Positions 22,148 through 34,341 of a stretch of 64,000 nt of DNA are shown in pieces (position 1 is the first letter of the stretch; each line of letters opens with the position of its first letter). Position numbers and translations under genes: made by a program. Under the pieces are notes generated by a model that saw only the letters and a program-made list of their open reading frames with translations, did not search any database and was not told where the DNA came from. Source of the DNA: Podospora pseudocomata (taxonomy: Eukaryota > Ascomycota > Sordariomycetes > Sordariales > Podosporaceae); contig NC_085890.1 of NCBI RefSeq assembly GCF_035222375.1, positions 1,116,001 to 1,180,000 of the forward strand, written 5' to 3'.

Positions 22148-23197
22148 ATGAAGACCGCAGTTTTATTTCTATCCGTCGGCCTGGCGTCAGCCCAGGTTTT
22201 GAATAACTCCACTGGTGTTTTCAGTAATTCCACCAGCAGCTTTGCCTCGCCCAATGTGGATATCAACAACCTCAACCTCGGTGGACAGGTGGACCTCAAC
22301 AGCTTGGACGTCAACGGCCTAAACCTAGGCAATATCGATCTCGGTAACCAAGATGAGATCGTTGATGCTATCCTGGCTATGCTTGGCGGATTCTGTTTGG
22401 GTGGGCAATTCAACCGCAATAATATCCTGGGGTTTGGCTTCAACAATGATGTCGATCTATTCTTCCAGCTTGCTCAGCTGCAACAATTCCAGCAGCTTGG
22501 CTTCCTCAATCTGGGAGGTGTGCAAAATCTGTTCAGCAAGGGGAAGGTACTTGGGGGGTTCAACCTAGGTCCGCATACTTTTTTCCCCCAAAACCAAGTG
22601 AAGCTTTTGCTGACCATGTCGTCAGGCCTCTTCAAACGAGAAATTGCTGATGCCAGGAAGACCATGAAGCGAACCGTACTTCGCCGTGGACGGTATGCCA
22701 AACGTCAGTCGTGTGCTCAAGGGGCTGGATCAGGCGCCATCGGTTCGGGGGTTGGTGGTCAGGAAGAAGCTGCTTTCACAATTGCGACAGCTGAGAACCC
22801 GCCATTGGAGACAGCTATTGCGACGGCGGCGGCGGACTTCACGATCGCCACCGCTTATCCTGGAGTTGATGATCTTGTTGAGTCCGTTGACTCGGCCGAT
22901 TTTGAGGCAGTTTTTAGCATCGCCACAGCAAACCCAGATGTTGTCGTTGGTGCCGCCAATGATATCTATGCGTCATCCGCTGGTGTTGCTACTGCCACTC
23001 CTGCTGTTGATTCAGCTTCAGCAGTTGTTCAAGCCTTTGCCACGATCACCGCTGAGGCAGTAGCAGCTCCTGCTTCCGTTGCTATTCCAGCCGCAGCTGA
23101 GACCGCTATTCCGGCTGTTGCTATTGAGGAAGTTGAGGAGGCTGGGGAGGTCGATGTGGAGGACGCTGTCGATAACCTGTCAGACCTCACCCGTTAA
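22148..23197 (+). CDS. Secreted low-complexity protein, paralogue 1
   Basis: I do not recognise a named family. The ATG at 22148 (ACCATG context) begins a signal peptide (MKTAVLFLSVGLASAQ) in a 349-aa protein. The N-terminal half (about 20-160) is rich in Asn, Leu, Gly and Gln, with NLNLGG and QLQQFQQLGFLNLGG patterns. The middle holds several dibasic sites (FKRE, MKRT, AKRQ) that a Kex2-type protease could cut. The C-terminal half is Ala-rich and repeats TIATA or SIATA at least four times, ending in an acidic tail. It shares its Leu/Gln-rich style, signal peptide and 5'-UTR intron with the gene at 25507. A 57-nt stretch at about 22569-22625 could be an in-frame intron (3n), so the length is slightly uncertain. 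The likely fate is extracellular or cell wall. Confidence 0.8.
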   Translation: MKTAVLFLSVGLASAQVLNNSTGVFSNSTSSFASPNVDINNLNLGGQVDLNSLDVNGLNLGNIDLGNQDEIVDAILAMLGGFCLGGQFNRNNILGFGFNNDVDLFFQLAQLQQFQQLGFLNLGGVQNLFSKGKVLGGFNLGPHTFFPQNQVKLLLTMSSGLFKREIADARKTMKRTVLRRGRYAKRQSCAQGAGSGAIGSGVGGQEEAAFTIATAENPPLETAIATAAADFTIATAYPGVDDLVESVDSADFEAVFSIATANPDVVVGAANDIYASSAGVATATPAVDSASAVVQAFATITAEAVAAPASVAIPAAAETAIPAVAIEEVEEAGEVDVEDAVDNLSDLTR

Positions 23198-25316
23198 GTG
23201 ATGAACGACACGGGAACAGCTCAGGGGTTTCTGAAAGGAGGAGCTCAACCTTGTTGCGGGAGCTGTCCCTGTTCGGGTCGTCCCAACAACTTAGTGACGG
23301 TAAGCCAGTTGGGTCAAGAACAGGAGTCTGCTCTAAACATCCGATGAGCTTCCGGATGAAAGGCCGGGGTTGCAAACATATGAGTGACTGGGGCCTGGGA
23401 AGGAGCAAAGTCCGGTCCTTGGCTGTCAGGAATGGCTGGGGGTGCGGCAGATGCCGGGGTCGACCCCAAGATACTTTTTCTTTTGTTAGGGTTTCTTCAG
23501 ACCGATCGTGATAATGTAATTAGATCGGGCTATCTATATGATGAGTATGAACTTGAGATGAATCTGTTACTGGTGCTGGAGGGGGCTGGATATGCTGGAA
23601 CATACCTGATGATTGATGATGTCGTGGTTCTAATTGGGAGGTCACACTGCTTTGCCATCTTCAGATGGTGTACCTGCATTGCTCCGCATGCTGTGCCTGT
23701 TCGTAGCTGTCATCGCAAAACGTCGTGCAATCCTGTGATGGCGTGCTGTCTGTCAGGAGCCCCCTTCTTCAGCCGGAACCCGCACAGATCCGGTGGCCAA
23801 GGCATCCAAGTCAGGTGAAGAAATTCAAGCGAGGCCATTCCCATGTTGGAAAAAGAGCAATGCCATGGATTTGGCTGCTTCAAAGTGTGCCATCTGCGAC
23901 ATCTATTGTGTGTCTCCGCATGAGCGCTCGGTCCCGTCGTTGCAAGTGCACGGCTTCAAGATGGGATCCAACCAATCAGCAGCCCCAATCACCCCCCCTG
24001 GACGCCTGGGCGGGGGTCTTGGAATCGGTGGGTGCCACCCCCAGGCACCCCCAAGGCACCCGGCTGTAACGTTGACAGGGGCTTCCCGCTAATCGGCTTC
24101 AGACCTTTCAGCCTCTCCCGCCCCAGAAGACCCGCTATTTAGCCACTTCTCGCCAAACAAGTGCCGGAATTGGGGGGGCAATTGAGGCTTGCCAGGCTTG
24201 AAACACCGCAACAGCTCTCGGCATCGGATGGGTTTAACTAAGGCAAGCTTAATCGCTTGATCGCTTAATCACCGACTGTTACCTTTCCCTTCGGCTGAAC
24301 ACCAATGTACTCCTTGTCAGTGTGATGGACTGAGAGAGAACCTCGACGGCCAGCTTGGCTATCCCTTCGTTGCGGGCGGCCTTGAAGGGTCAAGGCCCAG
24401 GCCCTCAATCTATTCGATCGAGAAGGTCTGGTCTAGTACAGGCTGCTCATGTTTTCATCTGTTTTGTAAAATCCCCGAGCCCTGCTAACGGCATACAGGA
24501 GGGAGCACTGTCATGTTGGAACACCTGGTTCCCGAATTTGGCTCTATTCTTTTCCCAGGAGCACATGGCTCCTCGAAACACTCGAAACGAGCAGCTCATC
24601 CTCGGCGGTGATCAGGAATGGCCACCGAGCGTCTTCCCGCGACCTCCTGGACATCAGATGGTACCTGTGCTTCCCCCACAAAATGGCCTCGACCTGGGGG
24701 TATCCCGTCATTGGGCGCCCTCCCACCCCCACTCAGGACCTAGTGTAGAGAGCACCTAGTCCCTTGATATCCGAATGCCACCAACCAGTCTTTGGTGTTT
24801 CTCTTGGCAGCAAAACAGTCCCAGATGGCCTCGGTCACAGAGCTTTCCGTACCATGACGTTGCTGCAGGTGCCGAGTGTTCTCGACTACCCTCCCTCCTG
24901 TGCAGGGCACATCCCCGTCTCGGCGAATTTGGTGCTGCTGTGCCTGGGTTGCCTTGACTTTCTCGGTTCTTTGGTTCCGCCTCAACATCGTCAACACATC
25001 CCGGCACATCCTGGCCTGCCCTGTCTGTGGTGTTTTATCCATCCGCCTCCGTCCAGTGACACCTGACGCCTGATACGCTTCGGATGAGTGCGTGCTCTCA
25101 TCCCGAACATCACGGCGTCTCCCTGAAATCCTTGGCAAGCAAATCCTGCTCCCATCTTTGCCATCATCGTTGCCTCTGGTCCTTGGCACGTTCGAGCCAC
25201 CATATAAGGTGACCTGATCACCCGTCCTGTCCTGACTTTTGTTTCTTCATCCCATTCACAACTCCAGCTTTCCAAGGCCCGTTCGCCATCTTCTTTCTGT
25301 CATTCATTCTTCAGAG
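23198..25316. other. Intergenic region between the secreted paralogues
   Basis: About 2.1 kb. Open frames in it (for example around 24355-24759 and 24740-25189) lack recognisable domains and compete on both strands, so I do not call them. No transposon protein or array is seen. The last 150 bp are the leader of the second paralogue. Confidence 0.4.
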
Positions 25317-25381
25317 GTATGTCCGCCAAACAATCATCCAAACGAAACACTTGGTGTCGAGGCTAACCTGGTCAACAATAG
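25317..25381 (+). other. Predicted 5'-UTR intron of the second secreted paralogue
   Basis: A 65-nt GT-AG interval (donor GTATGT, acceptor ATAG) with the same exon flanks as the first paralogue: TCAGAG upstream and CTGTGCTC downstream. The intron interiors differ. Confidence 0.6.
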
Positions 25382-25506
25382 CTGTGCTCGCTGTTCGCTT
25401 CATTCCTTCAATCTTTGAACATTTTTGAGCTGTGCTCTTAAACTTTATAATCCTTTAATCTCTTTGTTCGCAAGTCGTTCTCTCAACAACAAAAACATCA
25501 GTCAAA

Positions 25507-26221
25507 ATGAAGTTCTTCACCGTCATCGTCTCTACCCTCGCCGCCATGGTTGCCGCTGCTCCTGCCACTGCTCCCGCCAGCACTGAGCTTGACAAGCGTG
25601 CCTTCGCTTTCGATATCAATGCCTTCAACGGCCTCAAGGGCTTCAACCAGGTCAACCTCAACTACCTCCTCAACATCAACTCTCTGCAGATTGGTCTCCT
25701 CGGCAACCTCGCCAACGTCAACAACTTCAACATCTTGCAATTCCAGGGTCTCTTTGCTCAGCAGAAGTTTGATCTTCAGGCTCTCCTTCAGCTCCAGCAG
25801 CTCCACACCTTCCTCCAGATCCACCAGCTCGGTGTTCTCAACGGCTTTGATCTCAAGGGCCTCCAGCTCCAGCAGCTCCAGCTCGGTCTCCTCAACAATG
25901 TTGGCCTGCTCGATCTCCAGCAGTTCATCTCCCCCAACGTCATTGGCCAGGTCACCACTATTGGCAACTCAGGTGAGTAACTTTTTTTTGATCACATGCA
26001 CAGACCTCGGCCCAATACATCGTCTTGTTTTGTCGGCAAACGTGTGTGTTCACACGAGACCCCAAGCCCCGGTTGCCTTCACCCCCAACCTGCCAGTGTC
26101 TGGTTCGTCTCCCGGTGTTGCCGCTCCGAGCCCCAGCGTTGCCCCTACCGGTGGCGAGGGCTCGAATGTGGTCACTGCGGAAGAGCAAGATGCTCAGGAG
26201 GGCCGGAGCAACCTCGACTAG
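25507..26221 (+). CDS. Secreted Leu/Gln-rich protein, paralogue 2
   Basis: Two exons, 25507-25972 and 26067-26221, with a 94-bp intron (GTGAGT...CCAAG) encode 206 aa. A signal peptide (MKFFTVIVSTLAAMVAAAPA) is followed by ELDKR, a classic Kex2 propeptide site, so the mature protein probably starts at AFAFD. The centre (about 35-150) consists of Asn-, Gln- and Leu-rich short repeats such as LQLQQLQLGLLNN, which could form a regular solenoid or amyloid-like fold. The tail is Pro/Ser/Gly-rich and acidic. No named family is recognised. The organisation resembles paralogue 1 at 22148, on the same strand 2.3 kb away. An extracellular structural or effector-like role is only inferred. Confidence 0.82.
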
Positions 26222-27114
26222 AGGGCTACTTAGGTGCCAAACGACGCCGACACACGCATCGCATCCGCCTCAGCAAATGCCCCCTTTTTTCGGACCCACT
26301 GGCTAATTCTGGATTTTTCTTGCACAAAAGTCCGCCTCCCTGTCAAGGAGTAAACGGTGACCATGATGAAAAAGTAATGCAACACCATCCACCATTCACC
26401 TCCACCACCCCCATCAAAAACATGACGAGAAACACCACTACAACCCACGAACCGATTTCCTCCTCTCACCCACCGGGGGGGAGGGGGGGAAACGACAGCT
26501 TTACGACCCAACGATAATGACGACAAAAACGTGGGAATGGAGATAGGCAAATCAGCAGCAGTGTGATGTCAGCGGAATTTCCTCTTTTTTCTTTTTTTTT
26601 CCTACATGGAAAGTTGAGGGGGATTTTTCAACGACGAGAAACTAGTTGATAGAATCAATCTCTATTTCTACACACTTTGTTTTTGTTTTTTGCCTATCTC
26701 CTGGTGTATTTCTTTTCTCGTCAGCTTAATACTTTTTCTCTCTCCTCTGTTTCTGGTGTGTTTGCGGTAGATTTAGCTTTTCTTTTTCTTTTTTTTTCTT
26801 GGATTCATGACACAGTACGATGATGGTATTTTATTTCTTTTGTATGACAGACGACGAAAAGAGAGGGGAGAGGGAGAGGGAGAGGTATATATGGGACAAA
26901 CAGGGGTAGAATGTGATGAATGTAAATGCAATGGGGGAAGGAGGATTGGTGGGGAAAGCTGGGATGGATACATAGTAGTTGAGTTGTGGGGAGAATATCA
27001 ACCGGATTGGTTTTTCCTGGACGTGATGACTGTTTCGTTTTGATTGTGATTGTGATTATTGGTTTTGATCATGTTCTTTTGGGCAGGTATTTTGAGAGTA
27101 GTGATGGATTTGAC

Positions 27115-27135
27115 TTTTTTTTTTTTTTTTTTTTT
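27115..27135. repeat. Poly-T tract (21 T)
   Basis: An uninterrupted run of 21 T in the gene-poor region. It could be a length-variable site; no neighbouring coding region uses it. Confidence 0.9.
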
Positions 27136-29289
27136 GGATGATAAAACGTGAACTGAAAGAGGGGGAACCGCATGATGAATGAACGGGACGTTGTGGAGCC
27201 GAATTTGAGCTGCTATTTCTTGGGAAGGGGTGGTGAGGTTGTGACGGTTGGTGTTGGATCGACGGGTGGGGGGAAGGGGGTGATGAGAACGGGGATGGAT
27301 GCCAAGAAGATGGAATGAACAAGTTTGTTGCTACCTTTCTGGGCTGTCACCTGAGGATGGGATGGTGGGTTAGGTATGAGTAGGAATGAATCGAGCTTGG
27401 TAAACGGATTGGTCGTTTTTGAGAGGATGATAGGTGAGGCATGTGGTGGGTAGGGGTGATAGGTCTACCTAGGCAGGTAGATACGTAACGATCATAACGC
27501 AGATGTAGGTTTTTTTATGGAAAAAAATGAAAAGAAAAAAAAAATTGGTATGGGGTTTGTTTGGCAAATACTTGGAAGTAACGGGACTGAGAGTAGGTAC
27601 TTCGACTTGAGGTTATATTGTGATGATTATTTGTTGCTTTCTGTGTGAGGCTCTTGTGATGGAGGGGTACAGTTGATGGGGATGTTTTACCAGGAATAAG
27701 AATCAGGTAAAGAAGGGACCAGAACTTGGGAACCAAATACAGTTTGGATGGGGAAAGTGCGAGGGGCGCGCCGGGGGGGTTCGGACTATATGGCAGGTTG
27801 ATGTCATGAAACTTGTGGTTGGATCAGGTAACGTACCTTGTGCAGTATATGCAGCGCACGTGTGTGTGTGTGTCGCTCGGTGTTGGAGGAAGGAATATCA
27901 TACCTGCGGGTGAGTTGGATGTTCACCGCCCATTGATCTTTTGGATCTCCATAGGTAGGAATCCGAGGGGAGTTGGACAAGGACAGTCCTTCGAGGTGTG
28001 GGTGAGTTTGGAGTCCGAGGAGGCTACACTTTTTCAAACTTTTCTTTTATTTGATTATGGCTATGGAAAATGATGATGTCAGAAATTTGGACTGTTCTGG
28101 AAAGCCTTGACTATAATATTGTAGAGAGAATTAGGACGGCTATGCCCCGGGAAAGTGTCTCATGGGCCTGCATTGCGGTTTTCTGATTGGAGTTGAAGAT
28201 GTTCTGTGAGAGGTTGTAGTCGGGCTGACTTCAACGGACGTTGATATATTTACAGTACGAGATATCTTCATTTTTCCGGACACCCCACATCGACATTACC
28301 GACCGTAAGCGGTTTATCTCGGAGTCTGGTTTGTGTAGTTCCTTTTTTTCGTTTGGGGGTGCTTTCGTGTGTGAGTCAAGAAGAGATTAGAACATCGTGA
28401 GAAGTTGAGTCTCCGATTTGTCAAAAGTCTCGGTGCTGAACTGCGCAGCTGGACTTGAGGTGGTTGGGTTGATGTCTGTGGTGACGATGGAGGAATGATT
28501 CAGGGGTAAAAAAAGGGGTAGTATGTTCTCGGGGGTTGGGGTTCTTTCTCTCTGCACAGCTTTTGGACGTTCTTGTCTTTTGGACTTTGCCCTGCTAGTC
28601 TAACAGCGGATCTCATGGGCAAAGAAGGGTGTAAAAACACAGCCCCAAATGTCGATTTTGTGATCTTCACTGTCGAGAGGAATCCAGGAAAACCCTCCTT
28701 ATTTCTTGTTCGTATCCTCACACACACAGCCTCGTCAGTGCCAAACTCCACACACAACCCTTCTGTGGATATTGTTTCTGAAACAAAACATTCGTAATCA
28801 TTCGATCATCCAACTACTCCACGTATCCGTGCCTCGAGCACATTTTTCTCTTCTCTATCCCAACCTGATCCTCGGACACACGGAGGAGGAACGTGGCCTG
28901 TTGGTGATGAACACAGTTCATCTCACATCAGAAAATGCGGCCGCTCTTGCATGAGCTGAGCAGAAGTTAGTCAAGGTTTCACTGTTCTAGAATTTTTCTC
29001 GCAACAATAACCAAACACTGTTTTCGGAGGGGTGCATACCAAGCTTTTGCTGAGACAGCATCGGATTGGGGACTGCTGCAGAGAAGAGAGTGGGAGTTGG
29101 TGGTGGGATGGATGGCTGAGCCAATACTTGCTCCAGTGGCGCGCTTCTGGCCGCGGGCGAAGCGGGGAGCGGAGCACGACTGCGGGAATATGTACATGGC
29201 GGCAACAATGGCAGTGGTCACGGAAGGGGAGGCCGGCTTCGCGAATTTTTTTTTTGTTTCTTTTGTTGCTTGTTCAGCCCTGCCGGGAC

Positions 29290-29331
29290 ATCACACCCAC
29301 CCACACACCCACACACCCACACACCCACATA
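29290..29331. repeat. CACACCCA-type microsatellite
   Basis: Five to six tandem copies of an 8-base CACACCCA-like unit in noncoding DNA. Confidence 0.85.
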
Positions 29332-30530
29332 CCTAATGTATGCAGGAGACCAGGTCTAGGCATGCGGCAGTCGTCCCATGGTACCACCAGAGGTTGAGGC
29401 TTAATCAACGCAGCTGCAGCAGCAATGTCAAGCCGTGATTGCGATGTGCTGGCTCGCTATTGATTTCCTGGGGAAGGCAGCTCGCGTGTTCTGCAGGTGA
29501 TTTTGCGAGCAAGGTCTGGATGTGAGTGCGAAGGTCTACTCTGCATGGAAGGCTGCCGAATTGCCGAGCAGCAGGTATTTCCAAAGCGACAGTGAATCTG
29601 CAGCTTTGTTTTTAGCCAAGAGCACCCTGCTTGCTGTTGAAGATGAGCGTTCGTATTCAGGAACGGGATTCGCTTGGCTAAAGCTTGCGAGGAAAAGTCA
29701 TCATGATGTGCCGAAGGGAGTGACGTGAGGAATGTGGTCATGAAGAATGGTCAGGCCACGGCCATGAGGATCCGAGTCTGTAACACCCTGGGGTAGCCTT
29801 GACACACTGGGTTGGGCCCGAAGCCAGACAAAAGTTGAGAGAGAAATACGATGAATGTTTGCATATGAATGTTTTCCGTGTAAGCACATGTCACCAGGCG
29901 TGTGTAGTGAAAGGCATCCAATGGCATCATTGTGCTATCGGTATGCCAGCGCTAGGGAAGGGCTTGCAGGCATCCCCACCAAGTCTGCCCTAGCTGGACT
30001 TGGTGGCGCTGCGACCCAAGGCAGGCCAAACTCCGCAACTGTTTCCCCCTAAAGACATCCACTGACCGCCTGTTGACACGAGGGCTCGCAGAGGGCATCC
30101 TCGTAGCTGCGGTAGTTTACGGTAGCGGCCGCAGTTGGCGTCAAGCAGAGGTTTCGCTGTCATTTCCGGTGTTGCAGGTACGGGCTGCAGCATCAGAGCG
30201 CGAGCAGCCTAGACATTTCTGTTTCTGACGGATGTTTATGCAAGCACTGAAAAAAGACCCGAATTCAGGCGGGCTCCCCACCTCCCCGTTGGTGGCCTCG
30301 ACCCTGGATTCGCATCATGCCCCGCTATGGATCAGCACTCAGCGCCTCTCGCCGGATCTTGTTCATCCAGATTGCAGATTGCGTCGTCGTCGTCAGCAAG
30401 GAATTTACCCTCCAAGAAGAGCCAGGGTTCCACGTTCTCCAGGATTCTCCAGAGGAGAAAGCAGCATTGTACTCGAGCAGTAAAGGGCTTTGTCAGGCCA
30501 TCAGCCTTCCTTCTTTCCGACGCAGCTGCA

Positions 30531-31190
30531 TATAAAGCGGAGCCATCGGACACATCGGCCCCAGCAATCGGTCGTGCAGCACTGCAGCAGGTCTTGCGCC
30601 CGCCGACTCGACGCCAATCGACGGGTTCGACACCGCAAATCCATCTGATCAGGGCATCCCCCTTTTGGCGACCCCCGGTCCTGGCTCCAGCGACTTGGCA
30701 CACATACAATATCACCCATAGCCTCCCCCCACCCTTTCTCTTCTCCAACATATATTCCCCCATCCTCTCGGCCTTGTCCGTCTGTCCGACCTCCCAGCTC
30801 GTTCGTCTTGCACCCAAACGACTTCCTCGCAGAAAAACAACCCTTGTGTTTGGTTCCGTTTCGCTTCGGCCCGGCCCCCTTACGTGCTACTCGAAACCTC
30901 GTGTTCACAGCCACCACACAACCAAAGCATCACGACGTACATATCGCATATAGGTCTCGCTTCGATATTTTTTACGACGATTCTGTCCAGGGGAAGAAGA
31001 AAAACGATCAAGCCACTTCTGGTTCTGAGTTCAGATATGAGCAGCTTGCCAGCCTGCTCTACTAAGCTGTTGTTGTTGTTGCCCGTAGGAAGCACTGGCA
31101 ACCGACACGTTCGATTTCTGGGACCGTGAATCACGCTTCGCAAAACAACACCTCCAGAACCACCATAACTACCATACAATATCCAAAGCA
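30531..31190 (+). promoter_or_regulatory. Putative TATA box and long leader of the cyclin-like gene
   Basis: TATAAA at 30531-30536 in the context GCATATAAAGCGG is the best core-promoter match upstream of the cyclin-like gene. If it is used, the 5' leader would be about 620 nt, long but not unknown for cell-cycle genes. No open frame in the leader is convincing. Confidence 0.3.
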
Positions 31191-32191
31191 ATGGCTACCT
31201 ACTCCCCCGAATACTCGGATGACGAGTACGATTTCGACGAGGAGTACTTTGCGCAAACCTACAAGCCGCTCTCCAACCTCCCGACCCCTCCACCCTCGTC
31301 ACGCGACTCCTTGATCGCTCAGAGCCCGAGGTCTCTTTTTGAAGATGGAGGACTTGCTGATTCTGTCCTTTTCGGTATGTGGGCTTTCTCAGTGTTTGTT
31401 ATTGTTTCGCAATTGGTTTCTAACGGCCCCGTTTCACAGGCCCCGCCGTCCACTTGGTAAACCTTGTGCCTCCAACGGCTTCTCTGGCTGTGCCGTCAGT
31501 CGCCCTTGTTCATGAGATTCTAGTCCGGGCTGATCTGCCAATGGACACCATCGGCCTCGCAGTTTGCATTTTGGATTCGCTCAGCTCCAAGTTTTCGCTC
31601 AATTGGAGGTTGCTCTGCCCGCTGGCACAGAGAGAGGCGCTCTCTGAGCTTCCCAAGCGGCACACGCTCCCGGTCAGTCCGGTGGGGATGGCCCAGCTAC
31701 ACATCGACTGTGTTGGTCCCGAGATTATCGTTCTGACCGCATTGATCATTGCCGTCAAGTTTCTGGAGGATTGCCAGGAGCCCACACAATACTACGCATC
31801 AGCATGGGGGAAGAACCAGTGGACTTGCGACCAAATCAATGTCACCGAAAGGTGCATCATGGAAAGCCTGGGCTACCGGATTCTCCCCTTGTGGGACCCC
31901 GTGTTGATTGGGAGTGTGGTTAAAGACATGGAGCGTGCTGGAAGGCAGGCGCTCTACCCTCCACAGCCCAGAAAAATCGACAAGCACCAGCGCTCCCAGA
32001 GCGAGGCCGTGACAGGCCTCGGTCTTCCCCTCACGCCGGCAGAAACGCCAGTGTTGGAGAACGGCCCCGCTGTTGTTGTCCCTTTGGTGGATGGAGGGAA
32101 AATGCACGTCACATTTGGCGGTGAAGGCGCGCCCGCACCAGACCTGCATCTGCCTCGAGGAAAGCGAAAGACATTCCCCACGAGCGGGTGA
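31191..32191 (+). CDS. Cyclin-box protein
   Basis: Two exons, 31191-31374 and 31440-32191, with a 65-bp intron (GTATGT...ACAG) encode 311 aa. The N-terminus is acidic and tyrosine-rich (SDDEYDFDEEYF). A cyclin-box-like helical region spans about 65-215: it includes HEILVRADLPMDTIGLAVCI, then ALIIAVKFLEDCQEP, and TCDQINVTERCIMESLGYRI, matching the conserved K-(F/Y)-L and E-x-x-I/L-L positions of the fold. The C-terminal 90 residues are Pro-rich and probably unstructured. Cyclins bind and activate cyclin-dependent kinases; the partner cannot be told from sequence. It is most like the small ascomycete G1/Pho80-type cyclins, but I do not assign a gene name. Confidence 0.75.
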
Positions 32192-34341
32192 AGGGCTAGG
32201 GAAATTTGGCTATGATTCATTGGGTCACTTTTTTGTTTTTGGGAGGGGGTGCCAACACATTGGTTTTTCTGTCAAGCATAGCACAGCGGGTTTTGCATAA
32301 CACCTCCATCCAATAACACATCCAACAGCATTGCGAGAACGGCGGATATTGGACACAACAATGGGCCGGGCACATCACATTTACCAACCAACTTTTACTG
32401 GCGCTTCGGATTACTCTTTTCGGCGTTTTTGATATTATATTTTTTATTGTTAAGCGGTTCGGGCGACGCAAAACTTCATTCTACGATACCACGACTGAAC
32501 CGAAGAACTTTGTTTACGGGGGGGGTTGTAGGGAGGGGGGAAGAGAGCGTATCATCAATGACATAGGGGGGACTAAACAACTACATGTATCTGAACTTTT
32601 TGTAATGTTTTGAAAGGCTCACAAGCAAAAACGGAGTGAGACAGGGACATGATGCAAGGAGAGAGGAGGAGGAGGAGGAGGAGGAAATCAATGACAGGAT
32701 GGCGTGCTTGGCGCAGGGGGTGAGGTGGTTTGAAGCGGGGTTACTGGGGGTTGTTTTCCTCAAAACAACACAGAACATAAACATTGGAATAATATTCATG
32801 AGAGGGTATTATTATTACACTATTGACTATTACAATCTACGGAACCTGCTTTTCTTTTCTGCGTGCATCATCGGCCCGAACCAGCCATCTAACTATACAA
32901 TCGATAATGTCCTTGTAAAGCTGGAAGCTGAACTCCATTCCAATGAGCATAAACTCCACAACAACAGGCCTTTCCCCAGCCCCCTCCCCGGGATATTTGT
33001 TGGTGAGAAGGTTTGCAGAGTACACGCTTTTGACTTTATAGCGTTACGTCAGTCGCATGACAACCGCTCGCACGAATAATTTATTTTTCGCCTCGCTCAG
33101 GGCAAAACGCGCGCGCGGTTAGCAGGGGTTAGGCCTGGGGTGTGATCGACGGGGGATCAACAGGGGTTGGAACGGAAGTAGAGACGTGAGCCGAGACCTA
33201 GACCCTGTGGACGTCATTGCTGATGCCAAAAAAATAAAGAATAGATTTGATCTGCGTTGGGAAGCACGCGACAGTTGTGGGAGGGGAATGCAAGTGCGTC
33301 ATGGGGGTGGAAGGGTTTTTGAACCTGATAATTCATGGTCGAGAGACGGGGCTGGGTTCGGAAGGGTTTAAAGGATGTTTCGAGGGTTTTGTGTGAAACC
33401 GAGGTTATCTTTGCAGATCTAACCACTGTCTCTTTGGGAGTTGAATATGACTTGCGTAGCAATGTTTCAGTTATCCAGACCATGAAGTGACCATTGAGAG
33501 GGAAAATTCGAGAAATGAAGGACTCGAGATGAGGGAGATGATGAAGTTGCTTCTCGGCTACTGGTATATTTTTTTTTTTAAATACAATTGATGTCTGCAT
33601 AGAGACGTGACAACCCAATGGCTGAGACTATGGATTTTAAAACGAATATTAAACTGAATACCTACCCAGGACATTTCTGCGCTTGCTCCCCAGCTTAGCT
33701 GTGCCTAGCAATGTCTCAATTCTCACTTGACAGTTATCTTTACAAGAGACTCAACACTTGAGAAGAATCTCCACTTCAAAAAAATCTCAAAAACCAGTAG
33801 TTTCAAAAAGTGGTAAACATAACATTAGGTACCAGCAATGTTTATTGTTAATCGGAACGATGAGGGGACAAAATAGGCAATCAATAGGCATTGCGCCCTT
33901 CACCAAGGGAGAGTACACATCTTGCCTTATCATCACATAAAGCGGCTCATAAAACGTGTCATGCTGGACAAAACAACATCATTAACCACCTCTCTCCAGC
34001 TAGTTGCAGAGTACCGTAGCTTAAAACACAAATTAATCCTCCCACACCTACCTAGCCCAGTCCAACCAACCAATCAACCTGCCAGATGGAATCCCCGTCT
34101 CAAACGGCCACCCTATCTCCATTTCATACATCATACATCACACCTCCCCCCATTAGAAAGAAAACCTCAGATATTACATGCAAACAAAAACAAACGCCAA
34201 CCCAATGCTGCCGAACCCCCCCCCCACATAAAGCCAAAAAAGCTCACACACAATGCTCGCAAAAGGAAACCACTCCCCGCCCAACCATCCTCGCAAACAG
34301 CAAATCTTCCTACCACCCAACCCTTTTCCCACAATTTGATA
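32192..34341. other. Convergent intergenic region
   Basis: About 2.1 kb between the cyclin-like gene (+) and the TRPY-like channel gene (-). It contains a GGA microsatellite (32655-32686), AT-rich sequence at 33560-33980 and scattered single AGGCCT or AGGCAT motifs that are not in a 21-bp register. No gene is seen. Confidence 0.45.
32655..32686. repeat. GGA/GAG microsatellite
   Basis: A purine tract of GAG/GGA triplets, about nine copies, in noncoding DNA. Confidence 0.85.

Larger units (their letters stand above)
26222..30530. other. Gene-poor region
   Basis: About 4.3 kb in which no open frame has a recognisable protein. It contains a 21-T run (27115-27135), a CACCCA-type repeat (29290-29331), and many short conflicting frames. 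I see no tRNA, transposase, reverse transcriptase or terminal repeats. Noncoding transcripts cannot be excluded. Confidence 0.45.

Noticed and set aside
24355-25189. Open frames of 130-150 aa on both strands between the secreted paralogues.
   Set aside because: They overlap each other on opposite strands, lack signal peptides or domains, and have no supporting introns.
32000-33140. Single AGGCCT hexamers at about 32014, 32967 and 33132, and AGGCAA/AGGCAT near 33877.
   Set aside because: They are isolated and not at 21-base steps, so they are expected by chance or coding constraint.
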